Shown: positions 22,637-30,500 of the stretch, piece after piece
Position numbering within the stretch: position 1 is the first letter of the stretch
How the letters are laid out: every line of letters begins with the position of its first letter
From: CAZLNO01 sp964561005
GTDB lineage: Bacteria; Pseudomonadota; Alphaproteobacteria; Kiloniellales; Rhodovibrionaceae
DNA length: 34,870 nt
Reading direction: 5' to 3'
NCBI GenBank assembly: GCA_964561005.1
Contig: CAZLNO010000028.1
Span: 1-34,870 of the forward strand
The notes under the pieces: generated by a model
Database searches by the model: none
What the model was told of the DNA's origin: nothing
The model's input: the letters and a program-made list of their open reading frames with translations, nothing else
Position numbers and translations under genes: made by a program

Positions 22637-22653
22637 ACTCGCGTGCCGCGAGT
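22637..22653 (+). promoter_or_regulatory. Inverted repeat upstream of the repeat-protein gene
   Basis: ACTCGCG (22637-22643), loop TGC, CGCGAGT (22647-22653): a perfect 7-bp palindrome ending 37 bases before the ATG, within the 168-base divergent spacer shared with the HugZ-like gene. It could be an operator or a leader hairpin; nothing distinguishes the two. Confidence 0.35.
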
Positions 22654-22690
22654 TTATCCTTTGACAAATTCGTGTGAGGGGGAAACGCGG

Positions 22691-23611
22691 ATGCGTATGC
22701 CGGGCCGTCATCGGTTTGTTCCGATCGCGCTGCTGGCGCTGTTCGTCGCCGGCGCGGCGCCCGTTCGCGCCGAGGGAACCACGCCGTCGCATGTATACCG
22801 CGCGGTGGAGGAGATCAATCGCTACCTGGCCGCGTTCCATGCGGCCAATCTCACCGATCCCGAAGCCGATGCGGGGACGCGCATGGCGGCCCGCCGGCCG
22901 CGCCACGTCCTGCAAAAGGCGCGCGAGGTCCTGACCAAGGCGTTCACGCTGCAGACCCTGCTGGGCCAGGACCCCGGCGCGATTCCGCCGATGCCGGCGC
23001 GCGAGGTCCAGCCCGCCGACGTCAAGGCGACGGTGGATCGAATCCGGCGTTGCATGGTCGAGCTGGCGCCCGAATTCGGCCTCGCGGTGGCGCCCGAGAA
23101 GCCCGATCTGGTCGAGGGCCAGACGCCGAGCGACGTCTACCAGCACCTCGTGCGCGCCGACCGGCGACTGGAGACACTGGGAATCCCATCGCTGGTGCCG
23201 AACGACGTCTATGCCCTGGCCAGGGCCATCCGCGAGGAGGTGGCCGGGATTCGCGATCTGCGCGGGGTCGATGCCGCCTACGAGACGGTCGCGGCCAAGA
23301 CGAACAAGAAACCGGCCGAGGTCTACGCCGCGACCTACGCCGCCCTGGAATCGCTGAAGAAGCTGGTCGATGGCAACGGCGCCTATGCGATCCCCGGCGG
23401 GGTCGTGCTGCCCGAGCGGATCGAGGGCGAGGTGCTGCCGTCGGACGTGTTCGGCCTGATGCAGCATCTGCTGGCCGAGGCGGCGTCGGTGAAGATCGCC
23501 ATCGGCGGGCAGACGCCGGCGGAGGTCTCGAAGGACGTTTCCGGCAAGACCCCGCGCGACGTCTACAGCGTCATCGCCACGGTGCGGCACATGATCGAAT
23601 CGCTGTCCTGA
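22691..23611 (+). CDS. Exported protein of about 38-residue helical repeats, unknown function
   Basis: 306 residues. Signal peptide MRMPGRHRFVPIALLALFVA through VRAEG, cut near residue 27. The mature protein is built on a recurring hexamer, x-P-x-(D/E/H)-V-(Y/F): TPSHVY 31, RPRHVL 69, QPADVK 107, TPSDVY 145, VPNDVY 169, KPAEVY 207, LPSDVF 249, TPRDVY 287, with a weaker TPAEVS at 275. Five of the seven steps between these eight copies are exactly 38 residues. Each hexamer looks like a helix cap followed by an amphipathic helix (for example QHLVRADRRLETLG). I do not recognise the family. The ATG follows GAGGGG at 8 bases. The chemoreceptor gene follows 77 bases later, so it may be a periplasmic partner of that receptor. 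Confidence 0.85.
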   Translation: MRMPGRHRFVPIALLALFVAGAAPVRAEGTTPSHVYRAVEEINRYLAAFHAANLTDPEADAGTRMAARRPRHVLQKAREVLTKAFTLQTLLGQDPGAIPPMPAREVQPADVKATVDRIRRCMVELAPEFGLAVAPEKPDLVEGQTPSDVYQHLVRADRRLETLGIPSLVPNDVYALARAIREEVAGIRDLRGVDAAYETVAAKTNKKPAEVYAATYAALESLKKLVDGNGAYAIPGGVVLPERIEGEVLPSDVFGLMQHLLAEAASVKIAIGGQTPAEVSKDVSGKTPRDVYSVIATVRHMIESLS

Positions 23612-23639
23612 GAACGAAGACGACGAAACAGCCTGGGGA

Positions 23640-23668
23640 CCCGGATCCGTACAGGGGGTGGATCCGGG
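23640..23668 (+). terminator. Hairpin between the repeat-protein gene and the chemoreceptor gene
   Basis: CCCGGATCC (23640-23648) and GGATCCGGG (23660-23668) form a perfect 9-bp stem with an 11-base loop. No T-tract follows, so it may tune read-through or protect the upstream mRNA rather than end transcription. Confidence 0.4.
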
Positions 23669-23688
23669 ACGGAATTGGGGGAGTCGCC

Positions 23689-25569
23689 ATGCCTGCGTTC
23701 ACCGTCCGGCTGCGCGCCGTGTGCGCGCACTGCGCCGATGCGTTCCGCGGCGTTTCGCTGCGCATCGTCGGCGCCGTGGTCATTCCGCTGGTCCTGATGA
23801 GCGGCGTCAGCCTGGTCGCCATGGACCGCCTGACGGATCAGCTTGACCGGGCCTTCGCGGAAGAGCTTGACTTGCGGCGTCAGGGCCAGCGCATCCAGGA
23901 CGCCAGCAACTCGGTCAAGCGCGACATGGCCGCGCTGCTCCGCCAGGCCCAGGCCTTCGCCCGGCTGCACCAGCGCGGCCTGCTGACCCGGCAGTCCGTG
24001 CTGACGGCGAAGGTGGAATCCGCGCGCCGGCAGATGCGCGAGGGGATCGCGACGCTGCAGCAGGACTTCGGGAAATTGACCGAAAGCCTTGCGGTTATCG
24101 CCATCGAGCCGCTGGGCTTCACGACCGAGACCGCCACGAGCGGCGATCCGCGCGTCCAGGCCGCGGGCCGCATTGCGATCCTGCGCCGGCAGCTCAAGAT
24201 GATGCCGCAGTACGCGGACCTCCTCGCGGCGTCGAACGCGCGCACGCTCGCGGCCGTGCGCGACGGCCGCTATGCGGTGGCGGTCGACCGCTTCATCTTC
24301 GAGGAGGCCAGCCGCCTCGACGCCATGGAGGCCACGCTGTCGCGCAGCCAGATCGTGCTGACGCGCCTGGACAACGCGCTGCGGAAGCTGCTCGGCCAGC
24401 AGGCCCGGCAGGCCATCGACGCCTCGCGCGAGCGGGCGGCCACGACGATCCTGGTGACCGACATTGTCCTGGCGCTGGCGGCGCTGCTGCTGATCGCGGG
24501 CGCGGCCGCCTATGGCCTGTCGGCGGTCTCGCGGCCGCTGCGGCGCATGACCCGGGCCATGAACACCCTCGCGGGCGGGGATACCGACATCCAGGTCCCC
24601 GAGAATGCGCGCCACGAGATCGGCGAGATGGCCGAGGCCGTCGCCGTCTTCCGCGACAACCAGGAGCGCATGCGCCTGCTCGACGCCGAGAAGGCCGCCG
24701 AGCAGGCGCGGCGCGAAGCGCGCACCCGGCAAATCGAGGCCAGCATCGCCACCTTCGAGCAGGAGGTCGAGCAGACCATCGAGACGGTCACCGCCGCCAC
24801 CGGGCGCCTCAAGCAGACCGCCGAGGCGGTGGGCGAGACGGCGCGGGACACCAGCGTGCGCGCCGGCCGAGTCGCCAGCGCCTCCGAGCAGGCGACCGGC
24901 AACGTCGCCACCGTGGCCTCGGCGGCCGAGCAGATGGCCCACTCGATCGGCGAGATCGGCCAGCGCGCTTCCGATTCCGCCACGATCGCGGCAAAGGCGG
25001 TCAAGGAGGCCGACCAGACCATGCAGTCGATGGAGGCGCTCGCCGGCACGGTGCAGCACATCGACAAGGTGCTGAACCTGATCAGCGACATCGCCGAGCA
25101 GACCAACCTGCTGGCCCTCAACGCCACGATCGAGGCGGCGCGGGCCGGCGACGCCGGCAAGGGCTTCGCCGTCGTGGCCAACGAGGTGAAGTCGCTGGCC
25201 AACCAGACCGAAAAGGCCACGCAGGAGATCTCCGGCCAGATCGCCAGCGTGCAGAGCGAGACGCGGCGCGCGGTCGACTCGATGCGCCACATCTCCAGCA
25301 CGATCGGCGAGATGAACGAGATCGCCTCGGCCATCGCCTCCGCGGTGGAGCAGCAGACCGCGACGACGCGGGAGATCGCGGAGAACACCCAGCAGGCCGC
25401 CGCCGGCACGCGCGAGGTCACCGGGAACATCAACTCGGTCAGCGACGCCGCCCGGCACAGCGGCGAGGCGGCGCAGGACGTGCTGAAGGCGGCCTCGGAA
25501 CTGCAGGACCGCTTCGTCGCCCTGCGCGACGGCGTGGACAGCTTCCTCTCAAGCGTCCGGGCGGCGTAA
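23689..25569 (+). CDS. Methyl-accepting chemotaxis protein
   Basis: 626 residues. One membrane helix at about 23-44 (IVGAVVIPLVLMSGVSLVAM), a mostly helical periplasmic domain of about 205 residues that I cannot assign to a named family, a second helix at about 253-276, a HAMP domain (SRPLRRMTRAMNTLAGGD) and a long signalling coiled coil. The kinase-control tip is DIAEQTNLLALNATIEAARAG near residue 466. There is no C-terminal CheR/CheB tether pentapeptide. The ligand is unknown. The ATG follows GGGGGAG at 5 bases. No che genes are near, so it must feed a chemosensory array encoded elsewhere. The upstream exported repeat protein could present a ligand to it. Confidence 0.93.
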   Translation: MPAFTVRLRAVCAHCADAFRGVSLRIVGAVVIPLVLMSGVSLVAMDRLTDQLDRAFAEELDLRRQGQRIQDASNSVKRDMAALLRQAQAFARLHQRGLLTRQSVLTAKVESARRQMREGIATLQQDFGKLTESLAVIAIEPLGFTTETATSGDPRVQAAGRIAILRRQLKMMPQYADLLAASNARTLAAVRDGRYAVAVDRFIFEEASRLDAMEATLSRSQIVLTRLDNALRKLLGQQARQAIDASRERAATTILVTDIVLALAALLLIAGAAAYGLSAVSRPLRRMTRAMNTLAGGDTDIQVPENARHEIGEMAEAVAVFRDNQERMRLLDAEKAAEQARREARTRQIEASIATFEQEVEQTIETVTAATGRLKQTAEAVGETARDTSVRAGRVASASEQATGNVATVASAAEQMAHSIGEIGQRASDSATIAAKAVKEADQTMQSMEALAGTVQHIDKVLNLISDIAEQTNLLALNATIEAARAGDAGKGFAVVANEVKSLANQTEKATQEISGQIASVQSETRRAVDSMRHISSTIGEMNEIASAIASAVEQQTATTREIAENTQQAAAGTREVTGNINSVSDAARHSGEAAQDVLKAASELQDRFVALRDGVDSFLSSVRAA

Positions 25570-25613
25570 GGGCGAACGTTCCGGCCGCGGGATGGAACCC
25601 GGCAATCGATTCA

Positions 25614-25638
25614 GTCCCGCCCCCAAGGGGGAAGGGAC
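25614..25638 (+). terminator. Hairpin downstream of the chemoreceptor gene
   Basis: GTCCC-G-CCCCC, loop AA, GGGGG-AA-GGGAC: outer arms 25614-25618 and 25634-25638, inner arms 25620-25624 and 25627-25631. It starts 45 bases after the stop. No T-tract follows; a GC-rich terminator-like structure. Confidence 0.4.
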
Positions 25639-25771
25639 CGGGCCGCGCATGGCGGAGGCCACGACCTTGGCTCGCCCTGGCCCCAATGCCGCCACGTTTC
25701 GGCCACCAGGGGGCCGCAGCCGTGCGCTGTTGTTCCACTGCGAAACAGTAGGCAGGCGACCGTGCAACGGC

Positions 25772-25809
25772 GTCCACGACACCTTGTGGACTTCGCGGAA
25801 CGGCGTTCC
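25772..25809 (+). promoter_or_regulatory. Two small hairpins in the chvI leader
   Basis: GTCCAC (25772-25777) pairs with GTGGAC (25786-25791), and GGAAC (25797-25801) pairs with GTTCC (25805-25809). Both lie in the 272-base spacer before chvI, the second ending 32 bases before the ATG. They could be leader RNA structure or operator palindromes. I see no clear -35/-10 pair in the spacer. Confidence 0.3.
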
Positions 25810-25841
25810 TACATGCGCACGAGCAATGGAGGCCCGTGACC

Positions 25842-26540
25842 ATGCCGGAGACGATCGCGCTCGTCGACGACGACCGCAACATCCTCACCTCGGTCTCGAT
25901 CGCCCTGGAGGCCGAGGGCTTCAAGGTGCGCACCTACGCCGACGGCAGCGAGGCGCTGCGCGGCATCCAGAGCCAGCCCGTGGACATCGCGGTGCTCGAT
26001 ATCAAGATGCCGCGCATGGACGGAATGGAGCTGCTGAACCGCCTGCGCGAGGGGTCGCCGCTGCCGGTGATCTTCCTGACCTCCAAGGACGACGAGATCG
26101 ACGAGGTGGTGGGCCTGCGCATGGGCGCGGACGACTACATCACCAAGCCGTTCTCCCAGCGCCTGCTGATCGAGCGCATCCGCGCGGTGCTGCGCCGCGA
26201 GCGCCTGGCGCACAAGGGCGAGGAGGAAGGGGGAGAGCAGGCCATCCTGCGCGGCCCGCTGATGCTGGACCCCAGCCGCCACCAGTGCACCTGGCACGGC
26301 CGCGAGGTGAACCTGACGGTCACCGAGTTCCTGATCCTGAAGGCGCTGGCGCTGCGGCCGGGCCATGTCAAGTCGCGCGACCAGCTCATGGACGCCGCCT
26401 ATGGCGAGAGCATCTACGTCGACGACCGCACGATCGACAGCCACATCAAGCGGCTGCGCAAGAAGTTCAAGGCCGTCGACCCGGCCTTCGCGCAGATCGA
26501 GACGCTTTACGGAGTGGGCTATCGCTATCGCGATACGTGA
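25842..26540 (+). CDS. chvI: OmpR-family response regulator ChvI
   Basis: 232 residues. Receiver domain with acidic pair Asp9/Asp10, phospho-acceptor Asp53 (VLDIKMPRMDG), Thr80 and Lys102 (ITKPF). The C-terminal OmpR/PhoB winged helix has VNLTVTEFLILKALALRPGHVKSRDQLMDAAYG and RTIDSHIKRLRKKF. In Rhizobiales and related bacteria ChvI is phosphorylated by ChvG in response to acid or envelope stress and controls exopolysaccharide, envelope and pckA expression. The ATG at 25842 has GGAGG at 9 bases; the GTG at 25836 is too close to it. The adjacent chvG-hprK-PTS order supports the ChvI identity. Confidence 0.93.
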   Translation: MPETIALVDDDRNILTSVSIALEAEGFKVRTYADGSEALRGIQSQPVDIAVLDIKMPRMDGMELLNRLREGSPLPVIFLTSKDDEIDEVVGLRMGADDYITKPFSQRLLIERIRAVLRRERLAHKGEEEGGEQAILRGPLMLDPSRHQCTWHGREVNLTVTEFLILKALALRPGHVKSRDQLMDAAYGESIYVDDRTIDSHIKRLRKKFKAVDPAFAQIETLYGVGYRYRDT

Positions 26541-26544
26541 CGTC

Positions 26545-28266
26545 GTGCCGGTCGGCCGCTGGTTCCGGTCCCGTCAACATGACGCCGCGACACAGGATTC
26601 CGCGGCCGAGGGCGCCCGGCACCGCGTGCCGGAGGCGCGCGCCGGCGCGCGCCGCAGGCGCCGGGGCGCCTGGCGCTCGCCGCTGACCCGCCGGATCCTG
26701 GCCGTCAACGTGCTGGTCCTGGCGATTCCCGTGCTGGGCCTGCTGCACCTGGAGCAGTACCGCGACAGCCTGGTGGCCGCCGAACTGGACTCGCTGCGCA
26801 CCCAGGCCCGCGCCTTCTCCGCGACCCTGGCGAACAGCGCCGTCGTGGTGACCCAGGCCGGCGAGGCGAAGCTGCTGCCCGAGGGCGCGCGCCATGCCAT
26901 GCGCGTGCTGCTGGCCGAGCGCGAGCTGCGCGCCCGGCTGTTCGCGCCCACGGGCCGGCTGCTGGCCGACAGCTTCGTGTTCCTGGGCTCCGGCGGGCGC
27001 ATCCGGGTCGAGGAGTTGCCGCCGCCCTCGGAGGGCGACCCGGTCACGCGCCAGCTGGAGCGCGCCTATGGCTGGCTGGCCGACCGCCTGCCGGGCCTGG
27101 GCGACCTGCCGCTGTACAAGGAGGCGGAGGTGCAGCGCGCCGCCCATTATGGCGAGGCGGAGCGCGCGCTCGCCGGGGACAGCGCCGTCCAGGTCCGCCG
27201 GGACGGCCGGGGCGGGCTGGTGCTCTCGGTCGCGGTGCCGGTCCAGCGTTATCGCCAGGTTCTCGGCGCGCTGATGCTCTCGCAGGACGGCCGCGCGATC
27301 GAGGCGGCGGTGCGCGACCGGCGCATCGATATCCTGATCGTCTTCGGCGTGGCGCTGGGCGTGACCGTGCTGCTGTCGATCTACCTCGCCAGCACCATCG
27401 CCCGTCCGGTGCGCCGCCTGGCCGAGGCCGCCGACCGCGTGCGCCACGCCAAGGGCCGCCAGGTGGACATTCCGGATCTGTCGCACCGGCGCGACGAGAT
27501 CGGCGAGCTGTCCGCCTCGCTGAAGGAGATGACCGAGGCGCTGTGGGACCGCCTGGACGCCATCGAGCGCTTCGCCGCCGATGTCGCGCACGAGATCAAG
27601 AACCCGCTGACCTCGGTGCGCAGCGCGGTGGAGACGGTCGCCCGCGTGGACGACCCCCAGCAGCAGAAAAAGCTCATGGGCATCATCCTGGACGACGTGC
27701 AGCGCCTCGACCGCCTGATCAGCGACATCTCCGACGCCTCGCGCCTCGACGCCGAGCTGTCCCGCGCGGTGAACGAGCCGGTGGAACTCGCCCGCCTGCT
27801 GGATGCCCTGGTGGAGGTGCAGCACGCCACCTTCGAGGCCGACGGCGGGCCGCGCTTCCGCCTCGACCTGCCGCGCGACGCCCACGGCCGGCCCGACCCG
27901 CTGGTGGTGCCGGGCCTGGAGGGGCGGCTCGGGCAGGTATTCCGCAACCTGCTGTCCAACGCCGCCACCTTCAGCCCGCGCGAGGGCGAGGTGCGCGTGC
28001 GCGCATTCCGCGAGGCGGGCGCGGTCGTCGTCACCGTGGACGACGAGGGGCCGGGCGTGCCCGAAGGCAAGCTGCGGGCCATCTTCGACCGCTTCTACAG
28101 CGAGCGGCCGAAGAGCGAGAAGTTCGGGACGCATTCCGGCCTGGGGCTGTCGATCTCGAAGCAGATCGTCGAGGGTCACGGTGGCAGCATCCGGGCGGAG
28201 AACCGCCGCCGCGCCGACGGCACGATCGCCGGCGCCCGCTTCGTCGTTCGCCTGCCCGGCGAATGA
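26545..28266 (+). CDS. chvG: Sensor histidine kinase ChvG
   Basis: About 573 residues. A basic cytoplasmic N-terminus, membrane helix ILAVNVLVLAIPVLGLLHL, a periplasmic domain of the ChvG type with YRDSLVAAELDSLRTQARAFSATLA and LFAPTGRLLADSF, a second helix (ILIVFGVALGVTVLLSIYL), a HAMP domain, and a HisKA domain with His349 in DVAHEIKNPLTSVRSAVET. The ATP-binding domain has NLLSNAATFSP, DDEGPGVPEGK and GLGLSISKQI. The start is uncertain: GTG at 26545, 4 bases after the chvI stop, or GTG at 26626. Neither has a strong ribosome-binding site, suggesting translational coupling to chvI. It is the cognate kinase of ChvI. Confidence 0.92.
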   Translation: MPVGRWFRSRQHDAATQDSAAEGARHRVPEARAGARRRRRGAWRSPLTRRILAVNVLVLAIPVLGLLHLEQYRDSLVAAELDSLRTQARAFSATLANSAVVVTQAGEAKLLPEGARHAMRVLLAERELRARLFAPTGRLLADSFVFLGSGGRIRVEELPPPSEGDPVTRQLERAYGWLADRLPGLGDLPLYKEAEVQRAAHYGEAERALAGDSAVQVRRDGRGGLVLSVAVPVQRYRQVLGALMLSQDGRAIEAAVRDRRIDILIVFGVALGVTVLLSIYLASTIARPVRRLAEAADRVRHAKGRQVDIPDLSHRRDEIGELSASLKEMTEALWDRLDAIERFAADVAHEIKNPLTSVRSAVETVARVDDPQQQKKLMGIILDDVQRLDRLISDISDASRLDAELSRAVNEPVELARLLDALVEVQHATFEADGGPRFRLDLPRDAHGRPDPLVVPGLEGRLGQVFRNLLSNAATFSPREGEVRVRAFREAGAVVVTVDDEGPGVPEGKLRAIFDRFYSERPKSEKFGTHSGLGLSISKQIVEGHGGSIRAENRRRADGTIAGARFVVRLPGE

Positions 28267-28287
28267 GGGCGAGAGAGGCCGAGGAAC

Positions 28288-29682
28288 ATGTCCGCCACGT
28301 CCACCAATGTCCACGCCACCTGCGTCGAGCTGGACGGGGCCGGGGTCCTGCTGCGCGGGCCGGCCGGCGCGGGCAAGTCCGACCTGGCGCTGCGCCTGAT
28401 CGCCCAGGCGGGGGCGGCGCTGGTCGCCGACGACCAGTGCCTGCTGACGCGCGAGGGCGCGCGCGTGATCGCGCGGGCCCCCGCCGCCACGGCCGGCCGG
28501 ATCGAGGCGCGCGGGCTGGGCATCCTCAGCCTGCCGCAGGCCGGCCCCACGCCGGTGGCGCTGCTCGTCGACCTGAAGCCGCACGCGGCGGCGGAGCGCC
28601 TGCCCGCGCCGGAGAGCGAGAGCCTGCTGGGCGTGAGCCTGCCGCGCGCCGAGCTGGACCCCTTCGAGGCCGGGGCGGTGGCGAAGCTGCGCCTGGCCTT
28701 GAGTCAGCGCGCGCGGGCGCCCGCCGCGCCGCCGGCCGAGACGTCGGACGCCGGCGTGGCCGTGCGGGAACCTGCCCACCCCGAGGATGCCGCGGCCGCC
28801 CCGCTGCGCGTCGTGCTGGTGACGGGGATGTCCGGGGCCGGCCGCTCGACGACGCTGAAGGCGCTGGAGGACATCGGCTACGAGGCGATCGACAACCTGC
28901 CGCTGCAGCTTCTGCCCCGTATCGTGCAGACCGGCGGACTGACCGGGCCGGTGGCGGTGGGCGTCGACATCCGTTCGCGCCAGTTCGCCGCCGATCCCTT
29001 GCTGGACGCGCTGGCGCGGCTGCGCGCGGAGCCGGCGCTGGACGTGACGCTGGTGTTCGTCGACTGCGAGGACGAGGTGCTGCGCCGGCGCTACACCGAG
29101 ACCCGGCGCCGCCATCCCCTGGCGCAGGACCGGCCGGTGACCGACGGCATCGCGATGGAACGGCGCCTGGTCGCCCCGCTGCTGCGCCGCGCCGATCTGG
29201 CCATCGACACCTCGACCTTGTCGGAGCGCGACCTGCGGCAGGTCATCGCCAGCCAGCTCGGCCTGGAAACCGGGCCTGGCATGGTGGTCTTCGTCACCTC
29301 CTTCTCCTACAAGAACGGCCTGCCGCGCGAGGCCGACCTGGTGTTCGACGTGCGCTTCCTGCGCAACCCCCACTACGATCAGCGCCTGCGGTCGCTGACC
29401 GGCCGCGATGCCGCGGTCGTGGACTACGTCGCGTCCGATCCCGACTATCCGGCTTTTGTCGAGGGGCTGACGGGGATGCTGTCGCGGCTGGTGCCGCGCT
29501 ATGCCAGCGAAGGGAAGAGCTATCTCACCATTGCGGTGGGCTGCACCGGCGGACGCCACCGCTCGGTCGCCGTCGCCGAGACCCTGGCCGACGCGCTGGG
29601 CGAAGCGGGCTGGCGGGTTATTCTCAACCACCGGGAGTTGGCCTTGACCGGCGGCCAGGAGGATGTAAGTGCTGGCGGCTGA
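28288..29682 (+). CDS. hprK-rapZ: Fusion of HPr kinase/phosphorylase and RapZ
   Basis: 464 residues in one open frame. Residues 1 to about 148 are a minimal HprK of the alphaproteobacterial type: Walker A GPAGAGKSDLALRL, LVADDQ, and the HprK signature IEARGLGIL. A linker of about 24 residues rich in Ala and Pro follows. Residues from about 173 to 464 are RapZ (YvcJ), with VTGMSGAGRSTTLKALEDIGYEA at its start and AVGCTGGRHRSVAVAETLA near the C-terminus. HprK phosphorylates or dephosphorylates HPr on Ser; RapZ proteins bind nucleotides and in enterobacteria deliver RNAs to RNase E. RapZ's Walker A has Arg (GAGRST) where Lys is usual. An internal GTG at 28756 lacks a clear ribosome-binding site. 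It follows chvG by 21 bases. Confidence 0.92.
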   Translation: MSATSTNVHATCVELDGAGVLLRGPAGAGKSDLALRLIAQAGAALVADDQCLLTREGARVIARAPAATAGRIEARGLGILSLPQAGPTPVALLVDLKPHAAAERLPAPESESLLGVSLPRAELDPFEAGAVAKLRLALSQRARAPAAPPAETSDAGVAVREPAHPEDAAAAPLRVVLVTGMSGAGRSTTLKALEDIGYEAIDNLPLQLLPRIVQTGGLTGPVAVGVDIRSRQFAADPLLDALARLRAEPALDVTLVFVDCEDEVLRRRYTETRRRHPLAQDRPVTDGIAMERRLVAPLLRRADLAIDTSTLSERDLRQVIASQLGLETGPGMVVFVTSFSYKNGLPREADLVFDVRFLRNPHYDQRLRSLTGRDAAVVDYVASDPDYPAFVEGLTGMLSRLVPRYASEGKSYLTIAVGCTGGRHRSVAVAETLADALGEAGWRVILNHRELALTGGQEDVSAGG

Positions 29683-29724
29683 TATAAGAACGTTCGGCGG
29701 GGCTTCGCGGGGAAAGGAATCGGC

Positions 29725-30171
29725 ATGATCGGCATCGTGCTCGTCACCCACGGGCGGCTTGCCGCGGACTTCGTCGCCGCGGTGGAGCACGTCGTCGGCC
29801 GGCAGAGCCAGATCGAGGCGGTCTGCATCGAGCCGGACCACGACATGGAGGAGCGGCGCCGGGCCATCATCGACAGCGTGAAGCGGGTGGACGACGGCGA
29901 CGGCGTGGCGATCCTGACCGACATGTTCGGCGGCACGCCCTCCAACCTGGCGATGAGCGTGCTGGGCCAGGGCCGCATCGAGGTGATCGCCGGGGTCAAC
30001 CTGCCGATGCTGATCAAGCTGACCAGCCTGCGCGAGAGCGAGCCGCTGGAGTCGGCCGTGGTGCGGGCGCAGGAGGCTGGGCGGAAGTACATCAATGTCG
30101 CCTCGCAGCTCCTGGAGGGCGAGACTCGCAAGGGGTCCGGCCGCAAGCGGGCCGGCTCCGGAACGGAATGA
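29725..30171 (+). CDS. PTS EIIA component, mannose family
   Basis: 148 residues. The phospho-accepting His9 is in IGIVLVTHGRLA, and LTDMFGGTPSNLAM is the family motif after it. No EIIB, EIIC or EIID genes accompany it, so it is a regulatory rather than a transport EIIA, as in other alphaproteobacteria. The last 20 residues (RKGSGRKRAGSGTE) are a basic tail. Its stop overlaps the HPr start by 4 bases (ATGA), so the two are coupled. Confidence 0.94.
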   Translation: MIGIVLVTHGRLAADFVAAVEHVVGRQSQIEAVCIEPDHDMEERRRAIIDSVKRVDDGDGVAILTDMFGGTPSNLAMSVLGQGRIEVIAGVNLPMLIKLTSLRESEPLESAVVRAQEAGRKYINVASQLLEGETRKGSGRKRAGSGTE

Positions 30172-30461
30172 GCAGCGCGGACGCCTTCAACGGTGACGCG
30201 CGGCGCGTCAGCATCTGCAATCAGCGCGGGTTGCATGCCCGGGCCGCGGCCAAGTTCGTCCGCACGGCCGAACGCTTCCGGGCGACGGTGACCGTGGTGA
30301 AGGACGGGGTCGAGGTCCCCGGCCGCTCGATCATGGGTCTGATGATGCTGGCCGCCGGGCCGGGCAGCGAGATCGAGCTGCGAGCCGAGGGCGCGGACGC
30401 CGCTTCGGCCCTGGACGCCCTGGAGGAACTGATCCGGCGGAAATTCGACGAGGACGGATAA
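30168..30461 (+). CDS. ptsH: Phosphocarrier protein HPr
   Basis: 97 residues. His23 in NQRGLHARAAAKF is the site phosphorylated by EI, and Ser54 in PGRSIMGLMML corresponds to the serine modified by HprK, which is encoded two genes upstream. It carries phosphate from EI to the EIIA encoded before it. The 10 extra N-terminal residues are unremarkable. It overlaps the EIIA stop by 4 bases and precedes EI by 39 bases. Confidence 0.95.
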   Translation: MSSADAFNGDARRVSICNQRGLHARAAAKFVRTAERFRATVTVVKDGVEVPGRSIMGLMMLAAGPGSEIELRAEGADAASALDALEELIRRKFDEDG

Positions 30462-30500
30462 TCGCGCAAGCCGACAGGCGCCCGCCGACACAAGAGCGCC

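Noticed and set aside
22661..22666. TTGACA as a -35 box for the repeat-protein gene
   Set aside because: The position where a -10 should lie (about 22684) is AACGCG, inside the ribosome-binding region, so it cannot act as a normal promoter for this start.
26467..29841. Open frame of about 1124 codons on the minus strand across chvG and hprK-rapZ
   Set aside because: Low-complexity translation, antisense to well-supported genes with full domain motifs.
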